From: Streptomyces sp. AM 4-1-1
GTDB lineage: Bacteria; Actinomycetota; Actinomycetes; Streptomycetales; Streptomycetaceae
Length of the DNA stretch: 64,000 bases
Assembly (NCBI RefSeq): GCF_029167625.1
Contig: NZ_CP119145.1
Coordinates: forward strand, 3,596,001-3,660,000
Reading direction: 5' to 3'
Position 1 is the first letter of the stretch. The number at the start of each line of letters is the position of its first letter. The notes under the pieces were generated by a model, which saw only the letters and a list, made by a program, of their open reading frames with translations, was not told the DNA's origin and did not search any database. Both the position numbers and the translations under genes were made by a program. Of this stretch, positions 7,410 through 15,904 are shown in pieces.

Positions 7410-8468
7410 TCAGTGGTCGAAGTCCAGTTCCACCTGGGAGGTGACCGGGTGCGACTGGCAGGCCAGGACGTAGCCCGCGTCCGTCTCCTCCGGTTCGAGT
7501 GCGAAGTTGCGGTCCATTCGGACCTCGCCGGACACCAGGAAGGCCCGGCAGGTCCCGCACACACCGCCCTTGCAGGCGTACGGCGCGTCCGACCTGCTCC
7601 TCAGCAGGGTTTCCAGCAGTGACTCGCCTTCCCGCACCGGCCAGTTGCCGGAACGGCCGTCAAGGGTCGCGGTGAGGACGCTCTCCGCAGGTATCTCGGT
7701 GCGTGGCCGGACGGCGGCCGTCGCTTCGCTCTCGACGTGGAAGATCTCCTGATGGACGCGTGCCCGGTCGACGCCGAGTGTGCGCAGCGCCGATTCGGCT
7801 TCCTGGACCAGGCCGAACGGTCCGCACAGGAACCAGCCGTCGATCTCCGGGACCCGCACCAACGCGGGCAGCAGCGTGGCGAGCCGGGTCCGGTCCAGCC
7901 GACCCGAGGGCAGACCGGCCTGTTGCTCCTCCCTGGACAGCGCCGTCACCAGTTGGAATCGGCCCGGGTAGCGGTCCTTGAGGTCCGCCACCTCCTCAAG
8001 GAACATCGTGGAGCCGGCCGTCCGGTCGCTCCGGATCAGACAGAACCGGGCATCGGGTTCCCGAGCCAGCAGAGTCGCCGCCATCGACAGGACCGGAGTG
8101 ATCCCGCTGCCGCCGACGACGGCCACGAACCGGCCCGTGCGCGGAGCGAGCACGAACCGTCCTATCGGGGGCGCCGCCTCCACCCGGTCACCCACCGCGA
8201 GTTCCTTGAGGGCGTAGGTGGAGAACGCGCCGCCGTCGACCAGCCGGATACCGACCCGCAGCATCGGCTCGGTGGGCTCCTCGGCGGCCGGGGCGCAGAT
8301 CGAGTACGTACGCCGGATCTCCTCGCCGTCGAGGCTGTGGCGCACGGTGAGGTGTTGGCCGGGCGTGTGCCGGAACAGCTCGCGCAGTTCGGCCGGCACG
8401 GTGAGGGTGACGGCCACCGAATCGTCCGTGAGCCGTTCGATCGCGCCGACCCGGAGTGGATGGAACAT
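7410..8468 (-). CDS. paaE: phenylacetyl-CoA epoxidase reductase subunit PaaE
   Basis: 352 residues. An N-terminal ferredoxin-NADP reductase module binds FAD (RRTYSICA) and NADPH (VVGGSGITPVLSM). The C-terminal plant-type [2Fe-2S] domain has ligands Cys299, Cys304, Cys307 and Cys337. PaaE passes electrons from NADPH to the PaaAC di-iron oxygenase that epoxidises the ring of phenylacetyl-CoA. It is last in a tight paaABCDE operon; its ATG follows directly on the TAG of paaD. Confidence 0.95.
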   Translation of the reverse strand: MFHPLRVGAIERLTDDSVAVTLTVPAELRELFRHTPGQHLTVRHSLDGEEIRRTYSICAPAAEEPTEPMLRVGIRLVDGGAFSTYALKELAVGDRVEAAPPIGRFVLAPRTGRFVAVVGGSGITPVLSMAATLLAREPDARFCLIRSDRTAGSTMFLEEVADLKDRYPGRFQLVTALSREEQQAGLPSGRLDRTRLATLLPALVRVPEIDGWFLCGPFGLVQEAESALRTLGVDRARVHQEIFHVESEATAAVRPRTEIPAESVLTATLDGRSGNWPVREGESLLETLLRSRSDAPYACKGGVCGTCRAFLVSGEVRMDRNFALEPEETDAGYVLACQSHPVTSQVELDFDH

Positions 8469-9011
8469 CTACAACTCCTTGAAGTGGTCGAACGGTTCAC
8501 GACATGACACACAACGTCGCAACGCCTTGCAGGCGGTGGAGGAGAACCGGCTCAGCAGTTCTGTGTCCGTCGAGCCGCAGTGCGGGCAGTGAACGGAGAG
8601 CGCGAGCGGCACCGGGCCCCCCGGGCCCGGGGGGCCGCCCTGCCCTCCTGAACCGCCGGCCTCCCCCGGTATGCCGTGCGGGCGCGGCGGTGCGATGCCG
8701 AAGTCGGCGAGCTTGCGCCGTCCCTCGGCGCTGATGTCGTCCGTCGACCAGGCCGGAGCGAGAACGGTGACCACCGTGACCTCGGGAATGCCGTGGTCGT
8801 GCAGCACTCGCTCGATGTCGGCCGACATGGCCTCGATCGCCGGGCAGCCGGTGTAGGTCGGGGTGAGCCGTACCGTCACACGGCCGGGCCCTTCCACTCG
8901 CACCTCGCGGAGGACCCCCAGCTCTTCGAGGGTCACCACGGGCAGTTCCGGATCGGGGACGGAGCCGGCCAGTTCGCGCAGTTCCGCTTCGAGCACGGTT
9001 TCGGTCACCAT
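8469..9011 (-). CDS. paaD: phenylacetate degradation protein PaaD (DUF59/MIP18 family)
   Basis: 180 residues. The N-terminal MIP18/DUF59 domain (about 1-110) has VPDPELPVVTLEELGV and TPTYTGCPA. A Gly/Pro-rich linker is followed by a C-terminal zinc-finger-like element with CPHCGS and CVSCREPF. PaaD is thought to help assemble or insert the iron-sulfur cluster of PaaE. The ATG at 9011 overlaps the end of paaC by 7 bases, indicating translational coupling. Confidence 0.92.
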   Translation of the reverse strand: MVTETVLEAELRELAGSVPDPELPVVTLEELGVLREVRVEGPGRVTVRLTPTYTGCPAIEAMSADIERVLHDHGIPEVTVVTVLAPAWSTDDISAEGRRKLADFGIAPPRPHGIPGEAGGSGGQGGPPGPGGPVPLALSVHCPHCGSTDTELLSRFSSTACKALRRCVSCREPFDHFKEL

Positions 9012-9706
9012 GACGCTCCCGGGTGGCTGCGGTGCAGATGCTGCATCTCGGCGAGCATCCGCCCGAACGGTTCGGTGTGCAGGCCCTGGCGGCCGGCGCC
9101 CGCCGCCCAGGCCCCGGCGCGCGGCCCGGTCGGCGGCGTCAGCGTGGCCCGCTCCAGCACTTCGGTGACGGTGACCGTCCAGCGCGCTTCCAGAGAAGGC
9201 CAGTCGATGTCCACGCCCTCGACCGGCAGGAACATCTCGCCGGTGTACCGCCACAGCGCGTCGAGTCCCCGCCGCATCCGCTCATGGCTCTCGGCCGTGC
9301 CGTCGCCGAGCCGCAGCGTCCAGTGCTCCGCGTGGTCCTGGTGGTACGTGACCTCCTTGACCGCCTTGGCGGCGAGGCCCGCGAACGTGCCGCCGCCCGC
9401 GGCCAACTCCTCGTACAGCAGCCGCTGGTAGACGGAGAAGTACAGCTGACGGGCGATGGTGTGGGCGAAATCGCCGTTCGGCTGCTCCACCAGCTGAAGG
9501 TTGCGGAAGGCCCGCTCCTCGCGCAGATACGCCAGCTCGTCCTCGTCGCCGACGAGTGACAGCAGCACCCTGGCCTGTCCCAGGAGGTCCAGGGCGATGT
9601 TGGCGAGCGCCAGCTCCTCCTCCAGGACGGGGGCGTGGCCGGCCCACTGTCCCAGCCGGTGCGACAGCACCAGCGCGTCGTCGCCCAGGGCGAGAGCCGC
9701 GGTCAC
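9005..9706 (-). CDS. paaC: phenylacetyl-CoA epoxidase structural subunit PaaC
   Basis: 233 residues, a ferritin-like all-helical protein that pairs with PaaA but has no functional di-iron centre. Typical blocks are LALGDDALVLSHRLGQW, ALANIALDLLGQAR and KEVTYHQDHAEHW. The GTG start at 9706 overlaps the paaB stop (GTGA). Confidence 0.94.
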   Translation of the reverse strand: MTAALALGDDALVLSHRLGQWAGHAPVLEEELALANIALDLLGQARVLLSLVGDEDELAYLREERAFRNLQLVEQPNGDFAHTIARQLYFSVYQRLLYEELAAGGGTFAGLAAKAVKEVTYHQDHAEHWTLRLGDGTAESHERMRRGLDALWRYTGEMFLPVEGVDIDWPSLEARWTVTVTEVLERATLTPPTGPRAGAWAAGAGRQGLHTEPFGRMLAEMQHLHRSHPGASW

Positions 9707-9993
9707 AGGTGCTTCACCCCTTCCGGGATCTCGTAGAACGTCGGATGCCGGTAGGGCTTGTCACCGGCGGGCTCGAAGAAGGAGTCCTTCTCGTCCGGTG
9801 ACGAGGCCGTGATCTGTGTCGACGGCACCACCCAGAGGGAGACGCCCTCGGAGCGGCGGGTGTACAGATCGCGGGCGTTGCGCAGGGCCATCTCGGCGTC
9901 CGGGGCGTGCAGGCTGCCCGCGTGGGTGTGGGACAGCCCGCGCCGGGAGCGCACGAACACCTCCCACAGCGGCCAGTCGGTGGAGCTGCTCAT
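9703..9993 (-). CDS. paaB: phenylacetyl-CoA epoxidase subunit PaaB
   Basis: 96 residues with the characteristic PaaB core: [24 protein letters not shown], a conserved YTRR segment and [11 protein letters not shown] at the C terminus. PaaB bridges PaaAC heterodimers. The true start is the ATG at 9993 overlapping the paaA stop (ATGA); the much longer frame upstream is a shadow of paaA. Confidence 0.94.
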   Translation of the reverse strand: MSSSTDWPLWEVFVRSRRGLSHTHAGSLHAPDAEMALRNARDLYTRRSEGVSLWVVPSTQITASSPDEKDSFFEPAGDKPYRHPTFYEIPEGVKHL

Positions 9994-11087
9994 GCCGTCG
10001 CCTCCCCAGGCTGTGCGGTGCCGTGGTGGCCCGCGGCTTCTTCGGTCTTCGCCGTGGCCGGGCCCTGGGTGGTGTCCGCGGCCCGTCCGGTGGCGTGCTT
10101 GCCGGCGTAGGCGGCGGCGGCGTCCCGCACCCAGGCACCGTTCTCGTGTGCGGTGCGCCGTTGCGCGAGTCGCTGTTCGTTGCAGGGGCCGTTGCCCTTC
10201 AGGACCTCCTGGAACTCGGTCCAGTCGATCGCCCCGAAGTCGTGCTGCCCGCGCTCCTCGTTCCACCGCAGCTCCGGGTCCGGGAGCGTGAGCCCGAGCG
10301 CTTCGGCCTGGGGGACGCAGATGTCCACGAATCGCTGGCGCAGCTCGTCGTTGGAGTGGCGCTTGATCTTCCAGGTCATCGACTGCGTGGAGTGGGACGA
10401 GGCGTCGTCCGGCGGGCCGAACATCATCAGGGACGGCCACCACCAGCGGTCCACCGCGTCCTGGGCCATCGCGTGCTGTGCCGGGGTGCCCCGGCTGAGG
10501 GCGAGCAGTGCCTCGTACCCCTGACGCTGGTGGAAGGACTCCTCCTTGCAGATCCGGACCATGGCGCGCGCGTACGGCCCGTAGGAGCAGCGGCAGAGCG
10601 GGACCTGGTTGGTGATCGCCGCACCGTCCACCAGCCAGCCGATCGCGCCGACGTCCGCCCAGGTGAGCGTCGGGTAGTTGAAGATCGAGGAATATCGCTG
10701 GCGGCCCGCGTGGAGTTTGTCGAGCAGCTCCTCGCGGCCTGTGCCGAGCGTCTCCGCCGCGCTGTACAGATACAGTCCGTGACCCGCCTCGTCCTGGACC
10801 TTGGCCATCAGGATCGCCTTTCGGCGGAGCGACGGGGCGCGTGAGATCCAGTTCGCCTCCGGCTGCATACCGATGATCTCGGAGTGGGCGTGCTGGGCCA
10901 TCTGTCGGACCAGTGAGGCGCGGTAGGCGTCCGGCATCCAATCGCGCGGTTCGATCCGCTCATCATCCGCCAGCGCGGCGTCGAAGGCCGCTTCCAGGGC
11001 CGCCTCCCCCGCGCTGACGGCGTTCGCCGTGCCGGTCGTACCGGTGTCCTTGCCGCCTGTTGTCTGGTCCGCAGTCACTGCCGTCAT
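9990..11087 (-). CDS. paaA: phenylacetyl-CoA epoxidase catalytic subunit PaaA
   Basis: 365 residues. The ferritin-like fold carries the di-iron carboxylate ligands in the helices containing [16 protein letters not shown] and [13 protein letters not shown]. It binds phenylacetyl-CoA and makes the 1,2-epoxide. The N-terminal 35 residues and C-terminal 35 residues are low complexity and probably disordered. It is the first gene of the paa operon. GGGAG precedes the ATG, and a TetR-type dyad sits 12 bases further upstream. Confidence 0.96.
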   Translation of the reverse strand: MTAVTADQTTGGKDTGTTGTANAVSAGEAALEAAFDAALADDERIEPRDWMPDAYRASLVRQMAQHAHSEIIGMQPEANWISRAPSLRRKAILMAKVQDEAGHGLYLYSAAETLGTGREELLDKLHAGRQRYSSIFNYPTLTWADVGAIGWLVDGAAITNQVPLCRCSYGPYARAMVRICKEESFHQRQGYEALLALSRGTPAQHAMAQDAVDRWWWPSLMMFGPPDDASSHSTQSMTWKIKRHSNDELRQRFVDICVPQAEALGLTLPDPELRWNEERGQHDFGAIDWTEFQEVLKGNGPCNEQRLAQRRTAHENGAWVRDAAAAYAGKHATGRAADTTQGPATAKTEEAAGHHGTAQPGEATA

Positions 11088-11098
11088 CCCGGGCTCCC

Positions 11099-11118
11099 TA
11101 CCGACCGATCGTTCGGTT
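11099..11118. promoter_or_regulatory. PaaR-type TetR operator upstream of paaA
   Basis: The 20-base sequence is the exact reverse complement of the site at 15835-15854. Its core has the dyad ACCGAnCGATCGnTCGGT. It overlaps the expected promoter of paaABCDE. Repression by the TetR protein encoded at 15905 is inferred from the shared site. Confidence 0.8.
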
Positions 11119-11160
11119 CGATGTCTTCAATGGTGAGTCGAGGGCCCGTAGGGTGTCAAC

Positions 11161-11171
11161 CCTGTGGATAA
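11161..11171 (-). promoter_or_regulatory. DnaA-box-like motif near the paaA operator
   Basis: CCTGTGGATAA includes TGTGGATAA, the reverse complement of the TTATCCACA DnaA box. It lies 43 bases from the paaA operator, in the gap before the DUF5819 gene. Matching motifs lie beside the other two operators of this group. Confidence 0.45.
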
Positions 11172-11201
11172 CTGACCGGGGTCGACGGGGATCGGGGCGG
11201 G

Positions 11202-11882
11202 ATGGATTCGTACGACGACAAGGGAGGTCGTGGCGGTCCGGGCATAGCCGGTCTATCGCTTCCGTACCGGATCGTGGCCGCTCTCGCGCTGTCCGTCATC
11301 GGCCTGGTCGCCTGCGGACATCTGGGCATGGTCTTCCTGCACGTGGCCCCCGCCAACACGCTCTCCAGGCAACAGGACGAGACGATCGGCGACTGGATCT
11401 ATCCCGAGTTCGAACAGAACTGGAAGCTGTTCGCTCCCAACCCGCTCCAGCAGAACGTCTCGGTGCACGTACGGGCCGAGGTGGCCGGTGCCGACGGCCT
11501 CCGTACCACCGGCTGGATCAATCTGTCCGCCGAGGACGGCCAAGCGATCCGAGGCAGCCTCTTCCCCAGCCACGTTCACCAGAACGAACTCCGCAGGGCC
11601 TGGGACTTCTACACGAAGTACCACGACGACGACAACCGCCCGAACGGGCTACGCGGCGATCTCTCCGAACGTTACGTGCGTCGCCTGGCCCTGCTGCGCC
11701 TCGGTGAGCGTGATGTGGGCGGCACCGTCGAGCGGGTCCAGATCCGGTCGGCGGTGCGCTCCGTCCCGGCGCCGCCGTGGAGCGACGAGAAGATCAGTGA
11801 CCGGACCAGCTACCGGGTGCTCCCGTGGTGGTCCGTCACCTCCGCCGACCTCCCCGAAGGCGCCACGGAGGCCGGCAGGTGA
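11202..11882 (+). CDS. DUF5819 family membrane-anchored protein
   Basis: 226 residues. One transmembrane segment (about 19-43, YRIVAALALSVIGLVACGH) is followed by HLGMVFLHVAPANTLS and an extracytoplasmic domain containing the family signature YPEFEQNWKLFAPNP. The function is unknown. It overlaps the start of the following HTTM gene by 4 bases (GTGA). This pairing suggests the two proteins act together at the membrane. GGGGCGGG precedes the ATG. Confidence 0.83.
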   Translation: MDSYDDKGGRGGPGIAGLSLPYRIVAALALSVIGLVACGHLGMVFLHVAPANTLSRQQDETIGDWIYPEFEQNWKLFAPNPLQQNVSVHVRAEVAGADGLRTTGWINLSAEDGQAIRGSLFPSHVHQNELRRAWDFYTKYHDDDNRPNGLRGDLSERYVRRLALLRLGERDVGGTVERVQIRSAVRSVPAPPWSDEKISDRTSYRVLPWWSVTSADLPEGATEAGR

Positions 11883-13180
11883 GCGCGATCTCCTTCGACC
11901 GGAAGCTCGCCCTGGGCATCCAGCGTGTCTCGGGTGCCTCTCTGGGCCGGTATCAGAGCGCCGTCGTCCGCATCGGCTTCTCGGCGACCTATCTCTTCTT
12001 CCTGCTGCGCGAATATCCGCACCGCCACGAGATGTACGGTCCGGACTCCCCGTGGGGCTGGGACATGGCGCGGCAGCTCATGGCGACCAACGACGCCTTC
12101 TCGGTGCTCATGTGGTCGGACGGCACGGTCTGGTTCGAGACGGTGTACGCCGTCACCATCGTCTCCGCCGCGCTGCTGATGGTCGGCTGGCGCACCCGCA
12201 CCATGTCCGTGCTGTTCATGGTCGGGGTGCTCTCGGTGCAGAACCGCAGCATCTTCATCGGTGACGGCGGCGACAACGTCATCCACCTGATGGCGATCTA
12301 CCTGGTGCTGACGCGCTGTGCCCAGGTCTGGTCGCTGGACGCCTGGCGTGCGGCGCGAGCGACCGCCGGGCACGCGCGATCGGGTTCCGCGCCGCCGGAA
12401 GCCCCTGGTCCGCGGGACGTGATCGGACCGGCCCTGTGGACGGTGCTCGGCGTGGTTCTCGCGACGGGCACGCTGACGGACGGCCTCGGCGGCACCTGGT
12501 GGCTGCCCGCTCTGCTGTGGTCCGTGTGGCTCGGGCAGGCCGTGTGGTGGGTGGTGAACCGGTACACGCCCCATGGCGAACCGCGCGTCCTCCTCGACGT
12601 CCTGGCCAATCTCCTCCACAACGCCGCCCTTCTCGTGATCATGGCCGAGGTCTGTCTGATCTACGCGACCGCCGGCTGGTACAAGATCCAGGGCTCCCGG
12701 TGGCAGGACGGCACCGCCATCTACTATCCGCTCAAGCTCGACTCCTTCACGCCCTGGCCCGCTCTGTCGGACATCGTGGCCTCCAGCGGCGTGGTGGTGA
12801 TGCTGGTGTCGTACCTGACGGTCGTCGTCCAGGTCGCCTTCCCCTTCACCCTCTTCAACCGGCGCGTCAAGAACGTCCTGCTCGTCGCCATGATCGGCGA
12901 GCACATGGGCATCGCCGTACTGCTCGGGCTGCCTTTCTTCTCGATGGCGATGATCGCCGCCGACGCCGTCTTCCTGCCGACCGCGTTCCTGGTGTGGCTG
13001 GGCGGCCGGGTCGCGCTCGGTCGGCGACGCCTGTTCGCGCGCAAGGGCCACGGGGCCGCCCCGCCGCAAGCGGGTGACTCGGACGGGACCGGTGCCCCGG
13101 GCGGTTCGGGCGGTTTGGCCGGTTCGGGCCAGGAGGCGGTGCGGCCCGGCGGCGACGGCGGCCATACCCTCGTCGGGTGA
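11879..13180 (+). CDS. HTTM-domain (vitamin K-dependent gamma-carboxylase-like) membrane protein
   Basis: 433 residues from a GTG overlapping the previous stop. Several hydrophobic helices match the HTTM domain, with blocks such as VRIGFSATYLFFLLREYPHR, WRTRTMSVLFMVGVLSVQNRS and AGWYKIQGSRWQDGTAIYYPL. HTTM is named from its homology to vertebrate vitamin K-dependent gamma-glutamyl carboxylase; bacterial members have no proven substrate. The C terminus is a Gly/Ala/Ser-rich tail. Its own stop overlaps the methyltransferase start, so three genes are coupled. Confidence 0.82.
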   Translation: MSAISFDRKLALGIQRVSGASLGRYQSAVVRIGFSATYLFFLLREYPHRHEMYGPDSPWGWDMARQLMATNDAFSVLMWSDGTVWFETVYAVTIVSAALLMVGWRTRTMSVLFMVGVLSVQNRSIFIGDGGDNVIHLMAIYLVLTRCAQVWSLDAWRAARATAGHARSGSAPPEAPGPRDVIGPALWTVLGVVLATGTLTDGLGGTWWLPALLWSVWLGQAVWWVVNRYTPHGEPRVLLDVLANLLHNAALLVIMAEVCLIYATAGWYKIQGSRWQDGTAIYYPLKLDSFTPWPALSDIVASSGVVVMLVSYLTVVVQVAFPFTLFNRRVKNVLLVAMIGEHMGIAVLLGLPFFSMAMIAADAVFLPTAFLVWLGGRVALGRRRLFARKGHGAAPPQAGDSDGTGAPGGSGGLAGSGQEAVRPGGDGGHTLVG

Positions 13181-13890
13181 ACAGCGAGACCGGCCGGACC
13201 GGTGATACCCCCGCCGAAGAATCCGCGGAGCCGATTCAGTACGACGACGGTTACGGCACGGAGATCGGCGTGGGACCGCACCCCTTGCCCTGGCCCGAGG
13301 ACGAGGAGCGGTACGACCCCGAACTGCTCGCCCACGGCGACCGGCGCAATGTCGGCGACGAGTACCGCTACTGGACCCGCGAGGCCATCGTCGCCGACCT
13401 GGATCTTCGGCGGCACGACTTCCATGTGGCCGTGGAGAACTGGGGCCACGACTTCAACATCGGGTCGGTGGTGCGCACCGCGAACGCCTTTCTCGCGAAG
13501 GAGATCCACATCGTCGGGCGGCGGCGCTGGAACCGGCGTGGCGCGATGGTCACCGATCGCTACCAACATGTGCGCCACCATCCCGACACCGCCGGGCTGA
13601 CCGCCTGGGCGGCGGCCGAGGGGCTGCCGATCATCGGGATCGACAACCTCCCCGGGGCCGTGCCACTGGAGCGGACCGAGCTGCCGCGCCGGTGTGTGCT
13701 GCTCTTCGGACAGGAAGGGCCGGGCCTCACGGAAGAGGCGCGCGCCCACGCCTCGATGGTGTGCTCGATCGCGCAGTTCGGCTCGACGCGGTCGATCAAC
13801 GCGGGAGCCGCGGCGGCCATCGCCATGCACGCATGGGTCCAGCGGTACGCGGACATCCCCGCGGTGGAGGGGTCTCCCGAGAGGCCCTGA
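13177..13890 (+). CDS. TrmH/SpoU-family RNA 2'-O-methyltransferase
   Basis: 237 residues, a SPOUT (SpoU) methyltransferase with knotted S-adenosylmethionine site. Motif 1 is HDFNIGSVVRTANAF, motif 2 is LLFGQEGPGL, and motif 3 is FGSTRSINAGAAAAIAMHAW. The acidic N-terminal 60 residues precede the catalytic domain. The substrate, tRNA or rRNA, cannot be told from sequence. The GTG start overlaps the HTTM stop (GTGA). Confidence 0.9.
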   Translation: MNSETGRTGDTPAEESAEPIQYDDGYGTEIGVGPHPLPWPEDEERYDPELLAHGDRRNVGDEYRYWTREAIVADLDLRRHDFHVAVENWGHDFNIGSVVRTANAFLAKEIHIVGRRRWNRRGAMVTDRYQHVRHHPDTAGLTAWAAAEGLPIIGIDNLPGAVPLERTELPRRCVLLFGQEGPGLTEEARAHASMVCSIAQFGSTRSINAGAAAAIAMHAWVQRYADIPAVEGSPERP

Positions 13891-14034
13891 GCCTGGCACC
13901 GCCTGCGCGTGGGAACGTCCCCCAGGGCCTGGCACCGCCTGCGCGTGGGAACGTCCCCCAGGGCCTGGCACCTCCTGCGCGTGGGAACGTCCCCCAGGGC
14001 CTGGCACCTCCTGCGCGTGGGAACGTCCCCCTGC
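13891..14034. repeat. four tandem 36-bp repeats
   Basis: Four head-to-tail copies start at 13891, 13927, 13963 and 13999, each beginning GCCTGGCACC(G/T)CCTGCGC. They are near-identical: copies 1-2 and 3-4 differ at one base in the ninth to twelfth positions, and copy 4 diverges at its last bases. Each unit carries the small inverted element GGGAACGTCCC. They lie just after the methyltransferase stop and before the convergent paaN. Confidence 0.92.
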
Positions 14035-14053
14035 GCCCGGCAGCCTTCTGAGT

Positions 14054-14069
14054 CAGGGAGATCTCCCTG
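14054..14069. terminator. possible terminator between trmH-like gene and paaN
   Basis: CAGGGAGATCTCCCTG is a perfect 16-base palindrome in the convergent gap. It could fold into a 6-bp stem. There is no T tract, and the hairpin is short, so the call is tentative. Confidence 0.4.
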
Positions 14070-14080
14070 GCCCGAACCCG

Positions 14081-15781
14081 TCAGGCCTGGCGGCGGACCT
14101 CCACCACCCGGAAGCGGTTCGACACGAACGCTCCGTCGCACAGAGCCGCGTTGGCCGCCGGGTTGCCGCCTGAACCGTGGAAGTCGGAGAACGCCGCGGT
14201 CTGGTTGACGTACACCCCGCTCGTGAGATTCAGCGAGAGCTGCGCCGACTCGTCGAGGCAGACGTCCTCGATCGCGCGCTCCACGTCGGGTGATGTGGTG
14301 TACGCGCCGACCGTCATCGCGCCCTTGTCGCGAATCGTGCGTCGCAGCAGCTCCAGGGCGTGTTCGGTGGAGTCGACCGCGACGGCGAACGACACCGGGC
14401 CGAAGCACTCCGTCAGGAAGACCGCCTCGGCCTCCGGCTTTGCCCCGTCGAGCTTGACGACGACCGGAGTACGCACCACGGCGTCCGGGAACTCCGGGTT
14501 GGTGACCTCGCGCGACGGCAGGGCGACCTCCCCCAGCCCAGCGGCGGCCTCCAGCCTGCCCTTCACCTCCGGGTTGACCAGGGCGCCCAACAGGGCGTTC
14601 GCCCGGCTGTCGTCGCCCAGGAGCCCGGTCACCGCGGCGGCGAGATCGCTGACCACGTCGTCGTACGTCTTGTCGCCGGCGTCCGTCGCGATGCCGTCCC
14701 GGGGAATCAGCAGATTCTGCGGGGTCGTGCACATCTGGCCGCTGTAGAGGGAGAGCGAGAAGGCCAGATTGCTCAGCATGCCGCGGTAGTCGTCGGTGGA
14801 GTCGACGACGATCGTGTTGACCCCGGCCTTCTCCGTGTAGACCTGTGCCTGGTGGGCGTTGGCCTCCAGCCAGTCGCCGAAGGCGGTGGAACCCGTGTAG
14901 TCGATGATCCGGATCTCGGGACGGACCGCGAGGCTCCTGGCGATTCCCTCGCCCGGTCGTTCGACGGCCAGGCAGACGAGATTCGGGTCGAAGCCCGTAT
15001 CACTCAGCACCTCGCGCGCCACCTTGACGGTGAGAGCCAGGGGCAGGACGGCACGCGGGTGGGGCTTGACCAGGACCGGGTTGCCGGTGGCGAGGGAGGC
15101 GAACAGGCCCGGATAGCCGTTCCAGGTGGGGAACGTGTTGCAGCCGATCAGCAGCGAGACGCCCCGGCCGGCCGGGGTGAACGACTTGCGCAGCTCCAGC
15201 GGGTCGCGCTTGCCCTGCGGCTTGGACCAGTCCGCGGTACTCGGGGTGCGGGTCTGCTCCTCGTACGCGTACGTCACCGCCTCCAGGCCCCGGTCCTGGG
15301 CGTGCGGGCCGCCCGCCTGGAACGCCATCATGAAGGCCTGACCGCTGGTGTGCATCACGGCGTGGGCGAACTCATGGGTCCGGGCGCCGATCCTGGCCAG
15401 GATCTCCAGACAGACCAGTGCCCTGGTCTCGGGCCCGGCCTCGCGCCAGGCGACCGTCCCCGCCCGCATCGCCGGAAGCAGCACGTCCGGGTCGGCGTGC
15501 GGGTATTCCACGCCCAGCTCCGGCCCGTACGGCGAGACCTCGCCGCCCGTCCAGGCGTCCGTGCCCGGCTGGCCGAGATCGAGCCGGGTGTGCAGCACGG
15601 CGTCGAACGCGGTCTTGCCCTCGGCCGCGCTGAGGCTGCCCGGGGCGCCACCCTCCCCGTACGCCTTCGGGTGCTCGGGATGCGGCGACCAGTAGGCCCG
15701 CGTACGGATCGCTTCGATCGCCTTGTCGAGCGTGGCGCGGTGCTTGTCGGAGAGCTGCTGGGGGGAGAGCTCGGCGGCCAT
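14081..15781 (-). CDS. paaN: phenylacetate degradation aldehyde dehydrogenase PaaN
   Basis: 566 residues, the PaaN branch of the aldehyde dehydrogenase superfamily. It has GCNTFPTWNGYPGLFASLATGNPVLVKPHP for cofactor and substrate binding, DYTGSTAFGDWL, and SGQMCTTPQN with the catalytic Cys. It lacks the enoyl-CoA hydratase domain of the PaaZ fusion. PaaN is linked to oxidising the ring-cleavage semialdehyde of phenylacetate breakdown. It is divergent from the TetR gene across a shared operator. Confidence 0.92.
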   Translation of the reverse strand: MAAELSPQQLSDKHRATLDKAIEAIRTRAYWSPHPEHPKAYGEGGAPGSLSAAEGKTAFDAVLHTRLDLGQPGTDAWTGGEVSPYGPELGVEYPHADPDVLLPAMRAGTVAWREAGPETRALVCLEILARIGARTHEFAHAVMHTSGQAFMMAFQAGGPHAQDRGLEAVTYAYEEQTRTPSTADWSKPQGKRDPLELRKSFTPAGRGVSLLIGCNTFPTWNGYPGLFASLATGNPVLVKPHPRAVLPLALTVKVAREVLSDTGFDPNLVCLAVERPGEGIARSLAVRPEIRIIDYTGSTAFGDWLEANAHQAQVYTEKAGVNTIVVDSTDDYRGMLSNLAFSLSLYSGQMCTTPQNLLIPRDGIATDAGDKTYDDVVSDLAAAVTGLLGDDSRANALLGALVNPEVKGRLEAAAGLGEVALPSREVTNPEFPDAVVRTPVVVKLDGAKPEAEAVFLTECFGPVSFAVAVDSTEHALELLRRTIRDKGAMTVGAYTTSPDVERAIEDVCLDESAQLSLNLTSGVYVNQTAAFSDFHGSGGNPAANAALCDGAFVSNRFRVVEVRRQA

Positions 15782-15834
15782 GAACGACCAACTCCTCGTC
15801 GAGCTGGGCAGGGACGGGCGGACAGACTTAGATT

Positions 15835-15854
15835 AACCGAACGATCGGTCGGTA
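15835..15854. promoter_or_regulatory. PaaR-type TetR operator between paaN and tetR
   Basis: AACCGAACGATCGGTCGGTA, with the imperfect dyad ACCGAnCGATCGnTCGGT, matches the paaA upstream site at all 20 positions in inverted orientation. It lies between the divergent paaN and TetR genes and so could control both. Confidence 0.82.
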
Positions 15855-15871
15855 CAAGGGGGCCTGGGAAA

Positions 15872-15882
15872 CCTGTGGACAA
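15872..15882 (-). promoter_or_regulatory. DnaA-box-like motif beside the paaN/tetR operator
   Basis: CCTGTGGACAA contains TGTGGACAA, the reverse complement of the Streptomyces-type DnaA box TTGTCCACA. It is 17 bases from the operator and 22 bases before the TetR ATG. Confidence 0.45.
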
Positions 15883-15904
15883 GTCATGAGGGAGGATCGC
15901 GGGC

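Noticed and set aside
11810..13165. Minus-strand frame of 451 codons opposite the HTTM gene
   Set aside because: It is rich in Arg, Gly and His from reverse reading of hydrophobic codons, and the plus-strand product has clear membrane helices.
13891..14034. CRISPR array
   Set aside because: The 36-bp units are contiguous with no unique spacers and no cas genes nearby.
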